The notes beneath the pieces are model-generated. The model was not told the DNA's origin. It did no database searches and saw nothing but the letters and a program-made list of their open reading frames with translations. A program made the position numbers and the translations under genes. A DNA stretch of 64,000 nt from Telluribacter roseus (GTDB lineage: Bacteria > Bacteroidota > Bacteroidia > Cytophagales > Spirosomataceae): contig NZ_JAFEUV020000012.1 of the NCBI RefSeq assembly GCF_017355915.2, positions 90,214 to 154,213 of the forward strand. Direction: 5' to 3'. Shown one piece after another: positions 1 through 8,526 of this stretch (the first letter of the stretch is position 1; every line of letters starts with the position of its first letter).

Positions 1-1
1 C

Positions 2-772
2 AACAACATCAACAACGGCTGGTACACGGGTATATCCATCGGCTGGCGCTGGGGGTACCAGCCCAGTGTCAGCCGCGACAATGTCATTGAGTTCAACCAC
101 ATCCATACCATCGGGCAGGGACTATTATCAGATATGGGGGCTATTTATACGCTGGGGCTTTCGCCGGGTACGGTACTCCGCAACAACCTCATCCATGATG
201 TAGATGCCAACCACTACGGAGGGTGGGGGATATATAATGATGAGGGGTCGACGCATTTGCTGGTGGAGAACAACATCGTGTATAACACAAAGTTTGCGGG
301 CTACAACATCCACTACGCCAAAGAGATCACCGTCCGTAACAACATCTTTGCCCTGGGGCGGCTCGAGCAAATCAGCCGTACCCGGCAGGAGCCCCACCGG
401 AGCGTCTTCTTCGAGAATAACATCATCTACTGGAAGTAAGGGGAGCTACTGAGCAAGAACTGGGAGGACAAACCGTACTCCTTCTACCTGCGCCCCGGCG
501 ACAAGGGTACCCAGGAGCAGACCAGTACCTTCGATATGGATTGGAATATTTACTACAATCCGGTAAGCCCTTTAGACAAAGTAAGCTTTAATGGAAAGAG
601 CTGGCAGCAGTGGAATACCCTGGGCAAAGACCAGCACTCGCTCTATGCGGATCCGCTGTTTGTGGATGTCGACAAGTTTGACTTTCGTCTGAAAGAGAAT
701 TCCCCGGCTCTCGGTCTGGGCTTCCGGCCCATTGATATGAGTACCGTCGGTCCCCGAAAGCTAAATCAATAG
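2..772 (+). pseudogene. Right-handed beta-helix protein, 3' part, interrupted by an in-frame TAA
   Basis: The reading frame is open from the window edge (position 2) to a TAA at 437-439 and continues in the same frame to a TAG at 770-772. The protein reads across the stop without loss of sense, so the break is a single nonsense codon, most simply CAA (Gln) to TAA. The sequence has the asparagine-rich coils of parallel beta-helix polysaccharide lyases or hydrolases (repeated NNxI and ENNIxY turns, a GGWGIYNDEG segment), followed by a C-terminal segment with 'ADPLFVDVDKFDFRL', usual for this family. The 5' end lies outside the window. Likely a secreted carbohydrate-active protein; substrate unknown. 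It may be a pseudogene, a read-through case or a base error. Confidence 0.75.
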
Positions 773-781
773 GGGTAGTGC

Positions 782-1057
782 TTGTGGTGCCGTCAGTTTA
801 AATCAAACCTGTATACCACCTTGAGAGCCTTGAAATTAAAATCCAGCCCGGATCACGATCCAGTATGGGGGCACGTAATGCTCATGGATGACAATGTCCA
901 TTACTTCCTGCTGGAATATCCAACCGGTAATGGTGTTCCGCATATTTTCTCCGACCCGTCGCTCACCCTGGAACAGATACGTTCAGCGCTACACCCTCAA
1001 AGCGACCCGCTGGATAGTTTTGAGTTAGTGGAGGTAGAGGTACTAGTGAAAAGGTAA
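782..1057 (+). CDS. Small hypothetical protein (uncertain)
   Basis: A short open frame of 91 codons if the TTG at 782 is used, or 60 codons from the ATG at 878. It lies directly after the broken beta-helix gene and before a terminator-like hairpin. The C-terminal part is acidic and has no motif that I recognise. There is no clear ribosome binding site, which is normal for this phylum. It could be a real small gene or a remnant; I see nothing to assign a function. Confidence 0.3.
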   Translation: MWCRQFKSNLYTTLRALKLKSSPDHDPVWGHVMLMDDNVHYFLLEYPTGNGVPHIFSDPSLTLEQIRSALHPQSDPLDSFELVEVEVLVKR

Positions 1058-1230
1058 AACAGGAGGAAAAGCAGTAAAAAAAGGCAGTTATTGGTAGTGG
1101 GTGACTAGTAAACATTTGATAAATAATCAGATTATACCACTATATTTTTACCGGTTGATTATGAAATTTTTAAAAATACATAGTAGTTTTAAGTGCTAAG
1201 ATCTATCTAGCTAGTCTTAGTGTTGTGGAT

Positions 1231-1272
1231 AGATACTCTGCTGATCCTGTCGGCAGAGTATTTCCATTTTTA
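1231..1272 (+). terminator. Hairpin terminator
   Basis: Perfect inverted repeat TACTCTGC (1234-1241) / GCAGAGTA (1253-1260), extended by two pairs inside the loop, followed by a T-rich stretch (TTTCCATTTTT). It lies in the 346-base gap between the small hypothetical frame and ndh. Apart from a second short inverted repeat close to ndh, I see nothing else in this gap. Confidence 0.6.
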
Positions 1273-1364
1273 GTCATCCTCTGGGTATATTCTCTTCCTT
1301 ACCTGCCTCTGCGGGGGCTCCCGAGCTTCTATAAAAAAACATTCCGGGTCTATAATCGCTTTTT

Positions 1365-1384
1365 GATACTAGTTATTTAGTATC
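1365..1384. promoter_or_regulatory. Inverted repeat just upstream of ndh
   Basis: GATACTA (1365-1371) and TAGTATC (1378-1384) form a perfect 7-6-7 inverted repeat 20 bases before the ndh start codon. It could be an operator or a 5'-UTR hairpin. No known regulator site is recognised, so the role is inference only. Confidence 0.25.
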
Positions 1385-1403
1385 CAGCTGAACATATACG
1401 TAT

Positions 1404-2735
1404 ATGCTTCACAACGCCCGTATCGCCGAAACCGGAAAACAACGAGTAGTAATTATTGGAGGTGGATTTGCCGGTATAGAATTAGCCAAGTCACTCAAGG
1501 ACCTGGACGTTCAGGTTATTCTGATAGATAAACATAACTTCCACACCTTTCAGCCCCTGCTGTACCAGGTGGCTACGGCTGGTATCGAGGCTTCTGACAT
1601 AGCCCAGCCCTTTCGGGAGCTGTTTGAGTCGCAGGAAAATCTGTACTACCGGATGGCCGAAGCCATCTCGGTGGATACCGATCAGCAGGTAGTCGAAACA
1701 TCCATCGGTCTGGTGCACTACGACTACCTGGTGATAGCGACCGGAGCCGAAACCAACTTTTATAACAACAGGGAAATAGCCAGCAAGGCCATACCCCTCA
1801 AGGATATTGAGGATGCCATGACGCTCCGGAACACCATCCTGAGCAACTTCGAGAAAGCCCTGCAGATCGACGAAGAGGAGCAGCTCAACAGCCTTATGGA
1901 TTATGTCATAGTGGGGGGAGGACCCACCGGAGTAGAACTGGCCGGCGCACTGGGTGAGCTACGGCAGCACGTATTCCCGAAGGATTATCGTGAGCTTAAC
2001 TTCAAGGATATGGATATTCACCTGATCCAGAGTGGCCCCCAGTTGCTGAAAGGAATGTCGGAGGAGGCCTCCCGGAAGGCGCTGGAATTCCTGGAGCAGT
2101 TTGGGGTAAAGGTGTGGCTCAACCGGCGGGTGAAGTCGTACGATGGGTACACGGTCATGCTGGATACGGGTGAAAAAATAATCAGCCGGACCATGGTGTG
2201 GGCGGCGGGCGTAGTAGGAGCCCCTATCAAGGGCATTCGTCCGGAAAGTGTACTGAAAGGGGACCGGTTGCAGGTGAATGTGTACAATCAGGTGCTAGGG
2301 TATACTAATGTGTTTGCGATCGGAGATATCGCGGCCATGGTCACTGAAGAGAATCCCTACGGACACCCGATGATGGCGCAGCCAGCCTTGCAGCAGGGTA
2401 GGTTGCTGGCCGACAACCTGAAGCGACTACTGGAAAACAAGCCCCTGAAAGCCTTCGAATACCACGACCAGGGATCCATGGCGACCATTGGCCGTAATCA
2501 TGCCGTGGCTGATCTGAAGATCTTCAGGAAGGAATACCGCACCCAGGGCTTTCTGGCCTGGTGTATCTGGATGTTCATTCACCTGATCTCCATCATTGGG
2601 TTCAAAAACCGGATCACGGTATTCATGAGCTGGATATGGAGCTATTTTAACTTCAACCAGGGTATCCGCCTGATTATGGGTGAAGTTAAAGAGAACAAAC
2701 CCGTGGAGGAGGTTACCGAAAAGAAACTGGTATAG
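1404..2735 (+). CDS. ndh: Type II NADH:quinone dehydrogenase (NDH-2)
   Basis: Single-subunit, non-proton-pumping NADH dehydrogenase that passes electrons to the quinone pool at the inner membrane face. The 443-residue length fits the family. Two Rossmann dinucleotide sites are visible: GGGFAG near residues 19-24 (FAD) and GGGPTG at 171-176 (NADH). The conserved FAD ribityl segment VFAIGDIA ends at 310. A hydrophobic C-terminal stretch around residues 375-415 fits the membrane-anchoring region of NDH-2. It stands alone after a hairpin terminator and 30 bases ahead of an MDR-family oxidoreductase, with which it may be co-transcribed. Family assignment is firm; electron-acceptor quinone type is not visible. 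Confidence 0.92.
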   Translation: MLHNARIAETGKQRVVIIGGGFAGIELAKSLKDLDVQVILIDKHNFHTFQPLLYQVATAGIEASDIAQPFRELFESQENLYYRMAEAISVDTDQQVVETSIGLVHYDYLVIATGAETNFYNNREIASKAIPLKDIEDAMTLRNTILSNFEKALQIDEEEQLNSLMDYVIVGGGPTGVELAGALGELRQHVFPKDYRELNFKDMDIHLIQSGPQLLKGMSEEASRKALEFLEQFGVKVWLNRRVKSYDGYTVMLDTGEKIISRTMVWAAGVVGAPIKGIRPESVLKGDRLQVNVYNQVLGYTNVFAIGDIAAMVTEENPYGHPMMAQPALQQGRLLADNLKRLLENKPLKAFEYHDQGSMATIGRNHAVADLKIFRKEYRTQGFLAWCIWMFIHLISIIGFKNRITVFMSWIWSYFNFNQGIRLIMGEVKENKPVEEVTEKKLV

Positions 2736-2765
2736 ACTATACAACATATATGACTTTTTAAATCA

Positions 2766-3716
2766 ATGAAAGCTATCTTATTAACTGAGCCCGGTGGTAC
2801 CGACAAGTTGACCATCTCCGACATTGATCTGCCCGTATTACAGGACAGCGAGGTACTTGTAAAGGTAAAAGCACTAAGTATTAATCCCGTCGATATAAAG
2901 ACCCGCACTGGTAAAGGAGTATACGGTCGTATCAAGGAGCAGGCGCCCCTGATTCTGGGTTGGGACATTTCGGGAGAGGTGGTGGACGTGGCCGATAGCT
3001 CATCCCGCTTCAAACCCGGCGACGAAGTATTCGGTATGGTCAACTTTCCGGGTCACGGTCGGGCTTATGCCGAGTACGTGGCCGTACCTGAGCACCATCT
3101 GGCGCTAAAGCCGCAGGAAATATCCCACGAGGAGGCCGCTGCGGCCACCCTGGCGGCCCTTACGGCCTGGCAGGCACTCGTGCACCAGGGACAGGTACAA
3201 CCGGGGCAGCGGGTATTTGTACATGCGGCAGCCGGTGGAGTGGGTCACTTTGCAATACAGATCGCTAAACATCTGGGCGCTTCGGTGGTCGGGACGGCTT
3301 CTGAGCCCAATACTGGATTTCTGAAAGGCCTGGGTGTTGACCAACCAATCGACTACCGGAGCGAGGATTTTGAGCAGGCGGTCCGGGAGGTAGACTTCGT
3401 GCTGGATCCCATCGGTGGAGATACCACCCGTAAGTCTCTGAACATACTCAGACCCGGAGGTAAGTTGATCTCCATTGTAGGCGGAGCCACTGAGGACGTA
3501 CAGGCCCTGGCTCAGGAGCGAAGGGTAAGTGCGGCAAACTACCTGGTACAGTCCAATGGAGAGGATATGGAGCAACTGGCGGCCCTGCTGGCTACGGGCA
3601 AGATCATAGCTCATGTATCGCATGTATTTACTATGGATGAAATAGCCAAAGCGCACGAACAGATCGAAACCGGACGAACCATCGGGAAGGTAGTAGTTAC
3701 CGTAGATGGTGATTAA
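2766..3716 (+). CDS. NADP-dependent MDR oxidoreductase (quinone oxidoreductase-like)
   Basis: A 316-residue zinc-independent medium-chain dehydrogenase/reductase. The N-terminal GroES-like fold (SINPVDIKTRTG near residue 38) is followed by the nucleotide site AAAGGVG at 154-160, the variant typical of quinone oxidoreductases and enoyl reductases. The zinc-ligand cysteine and histidine of classical alcohol dehydrogenases are missing. It follows ndh by 30 bases and ends in a strong hairpin, so the two may form one unit. The physiological substrate (quinone, enal or other activated alkene) cannot be read from sequence. Confidence 0.85.
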   Translation: MKAILLTEPGGTDKLTISDIDLPVLQDSEVLVKVKALSINPVDIKTRTGKGVYGRIKEQAPLILGWDISGEVVDVADSSSRFKPGDEVFGMVNFPGHGRAYAEYVAVPEHHLALKPQEISHEEAAAATLAALTAWQALVHQGQVQPGQRVFVHAAAGGVGHFAIQIAKHLGASVVGTASEPNTGFLKGLGVDQPIDYRSEDFEQAVREVDFVLDPIGGDTTRKSLNILRPGGKLISIVGGATEDVQALAQERRVSAANYLVQSNGEDMEQLAALLATGKIIAHVSHVFTMDEIAKAHEQIETGRTIGKVVVTVDGD

Positions 3717-3724
3717 GCAATAAG

Positions 3725-3762
3725 AAAGGGCCGCTGTACGGAGAGTAGCGGCCCTTTGCTGT
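3725..3762 (+). terminator. Intrinsic terminator after the ndh unit
   Basis: AAAGGGCCGCT (3725-3735) pairs perfectly with AGCGGCCCTTT (3747-3757). The hairpin directly follows the MDR gene and separates it from the convergent EthD-like gene. Confidence 0.8.
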
Positions 3763-3817
3763 ATTACGAAAATCTACTGATTCCTCTCAAATGGATATCT
3801 CAAGCGGGTTAGCGTCC

Positions 3818-4129
3818 TTAACGGTCCTGGCTAACCTGCATGATGGGCTGCACGTTCGTGAAATTGGGAATATCGGCTATTAACTCCGCCGAATGCGTAT
3901 TCATAGCCTGTTGAAGCTGATCCAGTGTTTCAAAGTTCAATGAACCGATCAGGGCATAAGCAGGAGGTACGTCGGGAGTGGGTCCCACCAGTCCTTCTTC
4001 AATATCAATATTCTTCAGACCCATCGGTATTAGCCGTTCCTTTACCAGGGGCACATGCACTTTAAGAAAGTAGTCAATATCAAACTGGCTTTCGGTGCTT
4101 TTAGGATACAGTACATTTAGCTTGATCAT
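3818..4129 (-). CDS. EthD family protein
   Basis: A 103-residue protein of the EthD dimeric alpha-beta barrel family, which are small cytoplasmic proteins first known from ETBE degradation. Visible family features are the N-terminal strand (MIKLNVLYPK), the FLKVHVPLVKE segment, and the central 'PPAYALIGSLNFETLDQLQQAM' type region. The length is typical. It is a single gene convergent with the ndh unit. The ATG start at 4129 is the only sensible one. Function in this organism is unknown; relatives may act as small monooxygenase- or reductase-like enzymes. Confidence 0.8.
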   Translation of the reverse strand: MIKLNVLYPKSTESQFDIDYFLKVHVPLVKERLIPMGLKNIDIEEGLVGPTPDVPPAYALIGSLNFETLDQLQQAMNTHSAELIADIPNFTNVQPIMQVSQDR

Positions 4130-4486
4130 ATATAGTATGGTTAAGGAATACCTATAACGTCAAGAATTTTGAATAGAGGGGGGGGATGAAGTAAGTACAG
4201 GCTTTTTCTCGAAAGAAACAGCCGGGGTACTTATGTATCCAAATATATAAAAGTCGTTACATATTTGCAACAGTTTTTATCCAGTGGTAATCGGCTTTGC
4301 AAAATCTTGCTCATTACTTGCTGATCCTATTTAACTTCGCCGCACCAGACCCCTGTACAACTTTTTTATTGAGCAGGTACTTGTTGAATATTTTATTGCC
4401 AAACCACTTTTAAATAAACAGGTACTTGCTGGTTGTACTGGTAGGTTTGGAGTTGATCGAGCCCTCATCGGGAAGTTTATTTTACT
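4130..4486. other. Intergenic region with candidate regulatory repeats
   Basis: This 357-base AT-rich gap separates the EthD gene from the divergent metal-efflux unit. It contains an imperfect palindrome at 4256-4271 (GTTACATATTTGCAAC, 12 of 16 positions symmetric), a direct repeat CAGGTACTTG(T/C)TG at 4374-4386 and 4419-4431, and a TAGGTTTG match to the Bacteroidota -7 element at 4442-4449. No coding frame looks real here. Confidence 0.45.
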
Positions 4487-5104
4487 ATGACTCATATTAT
4501 AATCGGTAGCCTGCTGCTGAGCATTATTCATGCTGCTATACCCAACCACTGGCTGCCTTTGGTACTAATAGCCAAATCGGAAGGGTGGCAGAAAAAGGAA
4601 ACGATGGTAGTAGCTGGTATAGCCGCCCTGGCACATACTCTTAGTACCATTAGCCTGGGAGTGATCATCGGACTCATTGGGGTAAAAATATCTGATCAGC
4701 TCCGGCTTTTTCCAACGATTATTGCCCCACTTGTGTTGATATTTATGGGACTCCTCTACTTCGGAATGGATATGGGACATACCCATCACGAACATATTTC
4801 GGAGAAGAAGCTGGCTAAAAAGTCCAAACGCAGTATTATACTCAGTGTATGTATTGCGATGTTCTTTTCACCCTGTCTGGAGATCGAAACCTTTTACTTC
4901 AGCGCCGGCTCATTTGGCTGGAAAGGCATTATATCCATTTCGCTGGTATACCTGCTGGTAACGGTCTCGGGTATCATGGCATTAGTGGCGGTAGGAGGGA
5001 GGAGTCTGGAAAAGGTAAACTTTCATTTTCTTGAAAATCACGAAAAGAAGATCACCGGTTTTACGCTGATCTTACTGGGTATTTTCACATTTTTTGTTCA
5101 TTAG
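4487..5104 (+). CDS. Polytopic membrane protein of a metal-efflux unit (NicO/UreH-like)
   Basis: A 205-residue integral membrane protein with about six predicted helices. The first helix carries HAAIPNHWLP, a histidine/proline motif like those of nickel/cobalt transport-related (NicO, UreH) proteins. A histidine-rich loop (MGHTHHEH near residues 88-95) and a CLEIETF segment within a later helix suggest metal contact. It lies 20 bases ahead of a P1B-type ATPase, so I infer a role in divalent metal handling (Zn, Cd, Co or Ni). The exact family is uncertain and the transported ion is not visible. Confidence 0.7.
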   Translation: MTHIIIGSLLLSIIHAAIPNHWLPLVLIAKSEGWQKKETMVVAGIAALAHTLSTISLGVIIGLIGVKISDQLRLFPTIIAPLVLIFMGLLYFGMDMGHTHHEHISEKKLAKKSKRSIILSVCIAMFFSPCLEIETFYFSAGSFGWKGIISISLVYLLVTVSGIMALVAVGGRSLEKVNFHFLENHEKKITGFTLILLGIFTFFVH

Positions 5105-5124
5105 CAGTCATAATAGTTACGGGT

Positions 5125-7149
5125 ATGGCTCACAACGATAAAGATAAACGATATACAGGTCTGCAGCCTATGGAGATCACTTCGCCGCGTACGGCCGAAA
5201 AGCCGGGACCGCAGGGAGTGCTCAATGATGCCTGTTGTGCACCCGATGGCCACTCACATGACCACGGGCACGACCATGACCACTCTCATGATGATACCAA
5301 TTCGTACGTACCCACTGTTGTCAGCCTGCTGCTTTTACTATCGGGTATCGCTCTCGACTACTTTAAGGTAGCCTGGTTTGAGGGGCCGCTCCGGTTGGTC
5401 TGGTTTGGGATAGCGTATGGGCTGGTAGGCTGGAAAGTGGTCAGGCACGCGGCAACCAACATAGCCCGTGGTGATGTATTCAATGAGTTTTTCCTGATGT
5501 CTCTGGCCACGCTGGGTGCCTTCTATATTGGCGAATACGCCGAGGGGGTAGCTGTTATGCTCTTCTATGTGATCGGAGAGCATTTTCAGGAATCTGCCGT
5601 GGCGCGTTCGCGCAAGTCCATCAAGGATCTGATCGATAACCGGCCGAAGACGGTCCATGTACTACGGGGAGGCTTACCCGTTGAAACAGACCCGAAGAAA
5701 GTGAAGATCGGTGAGGTGATACAGGTGCGGGCGGGCGAACGGGTAGCCCTGGACGGCGATCTGATCAGCGACCGGTCCAGCTTCAATACGGCCGCTCTGA
5801 CGGGTGAAGCCAAACCTGATACTAAAACTAATGGAGAAAGGGTACTGGCCGGAATGATCAACCTCGACCAGGTAGCGGATATAAAGGTAACCTCTGCCTA
5901 CGACAATAGCGCCCTGTCACGCATCCTGAAACTGGTGGAGCAGGCCAGCAGTCGCAAAGCCAAGACCCAGCAGTTCATTACCAAGTTTGCCAAAGTATAC
6001 ACGCCCATTGTGGTGTACCTCGCCTTAGCGCTCACTTTTCTACCCTACTTCTTTGTAGGCACCTATGTATTTGAAGAGTGGCTGTACCGGGCCCTGATCT
6101 TCCTGGTAATCTCTTGCCCCTGCGCGCTGGTGGTATCTATTCCGCTTGGGTACTTCGGGGGGATCGGGGCGGCTTCGCGCAATGGTATCCTGTTCAAAGG
6201 TTCCAACTACCTCGATCAGATGCGCAAGGTAGATACCGTAGTTATGGACAAGACGGGTACCCTGACCGAAGGCGTATTCAAAGTACAGGAGGTAGTGGTA
6301 GAGGGCATGGAGCAGGAGGCGTTTCTGAGTCTGCTCGCTACGCTGGAAAGCAAATCCACCCATCCCATAGCTCAGGCCATAGTAGACTATACCGGTGCTC
6401 AATCCGTGCATAGTGATGTAGGTTCGGTAGAAGAGATACCCGGGCACGGCCTGCGGGGTAGGGTACTGGGCCGGGAAGTACTGGCCGGTAATACCCGCCT
6501 GCTGGATAAGTTTGGTATCCACTACAATCCGGCCCTCCATCAGGTGGTTGAGACGATCGTGCTGGTGGCGGTAGACGGACGCTATGCCGGTTATGTGACC
6601 ATCGCGGATCAGGTCAAGGAAGATGCCCAGCGGGCGGTACGGGCGCTGCATGCAATGGGCGTTCGGCGGGTGGTGATGCTTTCGGGCGATAAAGATTCCA
6701 TTGTTCAGAAAGTGGCCAGTAGTCTCCAGATCGACATAGCCTACGGCGACTTACTGCCGGAGGATAAAGTGGCCAGGGTGGAGGAGCTACAAAATCAAGG
6801 CGCTACCGTAGCCTTCGTGGGGGATGGTATCAACGACGCTCCGGTGATTTCACTGGCTGATGTTGGTGTAGCCATGGGGGGCTTAGGCTCAGATGCCGCC
6901 ATCGAAACGGCCGATGTAGTGATCCAGACCGACCAGCCCTCCAGGATAGCTACAGCCATCAATATAGGTAAGAAAACCAACGGGATCGTGTGGCAGAACA
7001 TCGCGTTAGCTTTTGGGATAAAGGCGCTGGTGCTGCTATTCGGAGCCTTTGGCGTAGCCAGTATGTGGGAGGCTGTGTTTGCTGACGTGGGGGTCGCGTT
7101 TCTGGCCATTCTTAATGCAATTCGTATTCAGCGCATGAGCTTTTCCTAG
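5125..7149 (+). CDS. zntA: Heavy-metal P1B-type ATPase (Zn/Cd/Pb efflux)
   Basis: Cation-translocating ATPase that exports divalent soft metals across the inner membrane. It has all core motifs: TGEAKP actuator loop, the transmembrane CPC metal site at residues 331-333, the phosphorylated aspartate D375 in DKTGTLTEG, an HP-type histidine motif (STHPIA) and the GDGINDAP hinge near 565. The CPC class and lack of copper-type features favour Zn/Cd/Pb. It lacks the usual N-terminal HMA domain; instead residues about 43-57 form a histidine/aspartate-rich tract, a likely zinc-binding tail. It follows the polytopic membrane protein by 20 bases and is probably co-transcribed with it. Confidence 0.92.
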   Translation: MAHNDKDKRYTGLQPMEITSPRTAEKPGPQGVLNDACCAPDGHSHDHGHDHDHSHDDTNSYVPTVVSLLLLLSGIALDYFKVAWFEGPLRLVWFGIAYGLVGWKVVRHAATNIARGDVFNEFFLMSLATLGAFYIGEYAEGVAVMLFYVIGEHFQESAVARSRKSIKDLIDNRPKTVHVLRGGLPVETDPKKVKIGEVIQVRAGERVALDGDLISDRSSFNTAALTGEAKPDTKTNGERVLAGMINLDQVADIKVTSAYDNSALSRILKLVEQASSRKAKTQQFITKFAKVYTPIVVYLALALTFLPYFFVGTYVFEEWLYRALIFLVISCPCALVVSIPLGYFGGIGAASRNGILFKGSNYLDQMRKVDTVVMDKTGTLTEGVFKVQEVVVEGMEQEAFLSLLATLESKSTHPIAQAIVDYTGAQSVHSDVGSVEEIPGHGLRGRVLGREVLAGNTRLLDKFGIHYNPALHQVVETIVLVAVDGRYAGYVTIADQVKEDAQRAVRALHAMGVRRVVMLSGDKDSIVQKVASSLQIDIAYGDLLPEDKVARVEELQNQGATVAFVGDGINDAPVISLADVGVAMGGLGSDAAIETADVVIQTDQPSRIATAINIGKKTNGIVWQNIALAFGIKALVLLFGAFGVASMWEAVFADVGVAFLAILNAIRIQRMSFS

Positions 7150-7252
7150 TAGGTTTCAGCTACTAATTGTACTGGACCCCAAATAGACGGTATAATTTAA
7201 GGGATCTTTACGGAAATGGAGCTTAATTATCCTGAAAGCGTTTTCGTATTCA

Positions 7253-7271
7253 CCCAAATTTGTAATTTGGG
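7253..7271. promoter_or_regulatory. Perfect 8-3-8 palindrome upstream of the DUF5009 gene
   Basis: CCCAAATT (7253-7260) and AATTTGGG (7264-7271) flank TGT and form a perfect palindrome 28 bases before the start codon at 7299. The right arm overlaps a near match to the -7 element (TAATTTG). Likely an operator for a dimeric repressor; regulator unknown. Confidence 0.4.
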
Positions 7272-7298
7272 CTGCTTAACCCTTATCTTAACCTTTAC

Positions 7299-8519
7299 AT
7301 GAAACAGCGTTACTACTCCCTGGATGTTTTCAGAGGAGCTACAGTAGCCTTTATGATCCTGGTGAATAATCAAATTGGATCAGCGGCTTTCACCCCTCTT
7401 CGCCACGCCCCCTGGCACGGACTCACCCCCACCGATCTGGTTTTTCCTTTCTTTCTGTTTGCGGTAGGTAACGCCATGGCCTTTGTGATGCCACGTCTGG
7501 AAGCCGCCGGAGCCGCCGCTTTCTGGCAGAAGGTAGGCAAGCGGGCCGCCCTGATCTTCCTGATTGGCCTTTTCCTGAACTGGTTTCCTTTTGCCATGTG
7601 GGAGAATGACCAGTTGCTATTCAAGCCCTGGACCTGGATCAACAGCGATGGAGAGCTTCGGGGGGTACGTATCCTGGGAGTACTTCAGCGTATTGCCCTT
7701 TGCTACTTTTTTGCTTCGGTAATTATCTACTATGCTAAAGTACGGGGTGCTTTCTGGATTGGGGTTGGTATTCTGGTGCTTTACTGGCTGCTATGTGAAC
7801 TAGGGAATCCCGTTGATCCGTACAGCCTGGAAGGCTGGTTTGGTACGGCCTTAGATAAGCAGATACTCGGGGAGGCACACATGTACCGCGGCGAAGGGAT
7901 TGCCTTTGACCCGGAAGGATTGATAAGTACCCTGCCGGGAATAGTGCAGGTGATATTTGGGTACCTGGTAGGGTACTATATTCTGGGCCAGAGCAAAGCC
8001 AGCGGCGAGTTCACGGCTAACACCACTCAAACGGGTACCCATCCCATTTACAAGACACTTACGATGTTATTCCTGGCGGCTGCCGTGCTACTGTTCATCG
8101 GCTATGCCTGGGGATTGGTTTTTCCGATCAATAAGAAAATCTGGACCAGCTCGTACGTAGCCCTGACGGTAGGGCTGGCTATCATGTTATTGGCAGTGTT
8201 GATCTACTTTATTGAGGTCCGGAACAACCGGGGCACCTGGACCCGCTTCTTTGAAGTATTTGGCAAAAACCCGCTGTTCATCTACGCACTAAGCGGCCTG
8301 ATCCCAAAGTTTCTGTCCATTATTCGGCTGAATGATGGGGTGGACGAAAACGGAGCCATCGCCTTCATCAGCCCCTGGGGCTGGTTCTTCAAGTACCTGG
8401 TTGCACCGGTGGCCGGTACGCGCGAGTTTGGCTCCCTCCTGTTTGCTGTACTGTTTGTACTCCTGCTCTGGGCTATCGGCTACTGGATGGACCAAAGAAA
8501 GATCTACGTTCGGGTGTAG
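7299..8519 (+). CDS. DUF5009 / heparan-alpha-glucosaminide N-acetyltransferase-like membrane acyltransferase
   Basis: A 406-residue polytopic protein with about eleven hydrophobic helices. The N-terminus has the family signature: RYYSLDVFRGATVAFMIL, then a WHGLTPTDLVFPFFLFAVG segment, with the loop histidine (HAPWHGLT) that in human HGSNAT relatives is catalytic. This family transfers acetyl groups across the membrane to sugars (NagX-like). It stands alone, converging on the MFS permease gene with only seven bases between stop codons. Assignment to family is firm; the sugar acceptor is not known. Confidence 0.85.
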   Translation: MKQRYYSLDVFRGATVAFMILVNNQIGSAAFTPLRHAPWHGLTPTDLVFPFFLFAVGNAMAFVMPRLEAAGAAAFWQKVGKRAALIFLIGLFLNWFPFAMWENDQLLFKPWTWINSDGELRGVRILGVLQRIALCYFFASVIIYYAKVRGAFWIGVGILVLYWLLCELGNPVDPYSLEGWFGTALDKQILGEAHMYRGEGIAFDPEGLISTLPGIVQVIFGYLVGYYILGQSKASGEFTANTTQTGTHPIYKTLTMLFLAAAVLLFIGYAWGLVFPINKKIWTSSYVALTVGLAIMLLAVLIYFIEVRNNRGTWTRFFEVFGKNPLFIYALSGLIPKFLSIIRLNDGVDENGAIAFISPWGWFFKYLVAPVAGTREFGSLLFAVLFVLLLWAIGYWMDQRKIYVRV

Positions 8520-8526
8520 TACCCTT

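Noticed and set aside
7147-7165. TAGTAG/CTACTA hairpin after the P1B ATPase gene
   Set aside because: Short stem with a long loop and no T-run; not convincing as a terminator.
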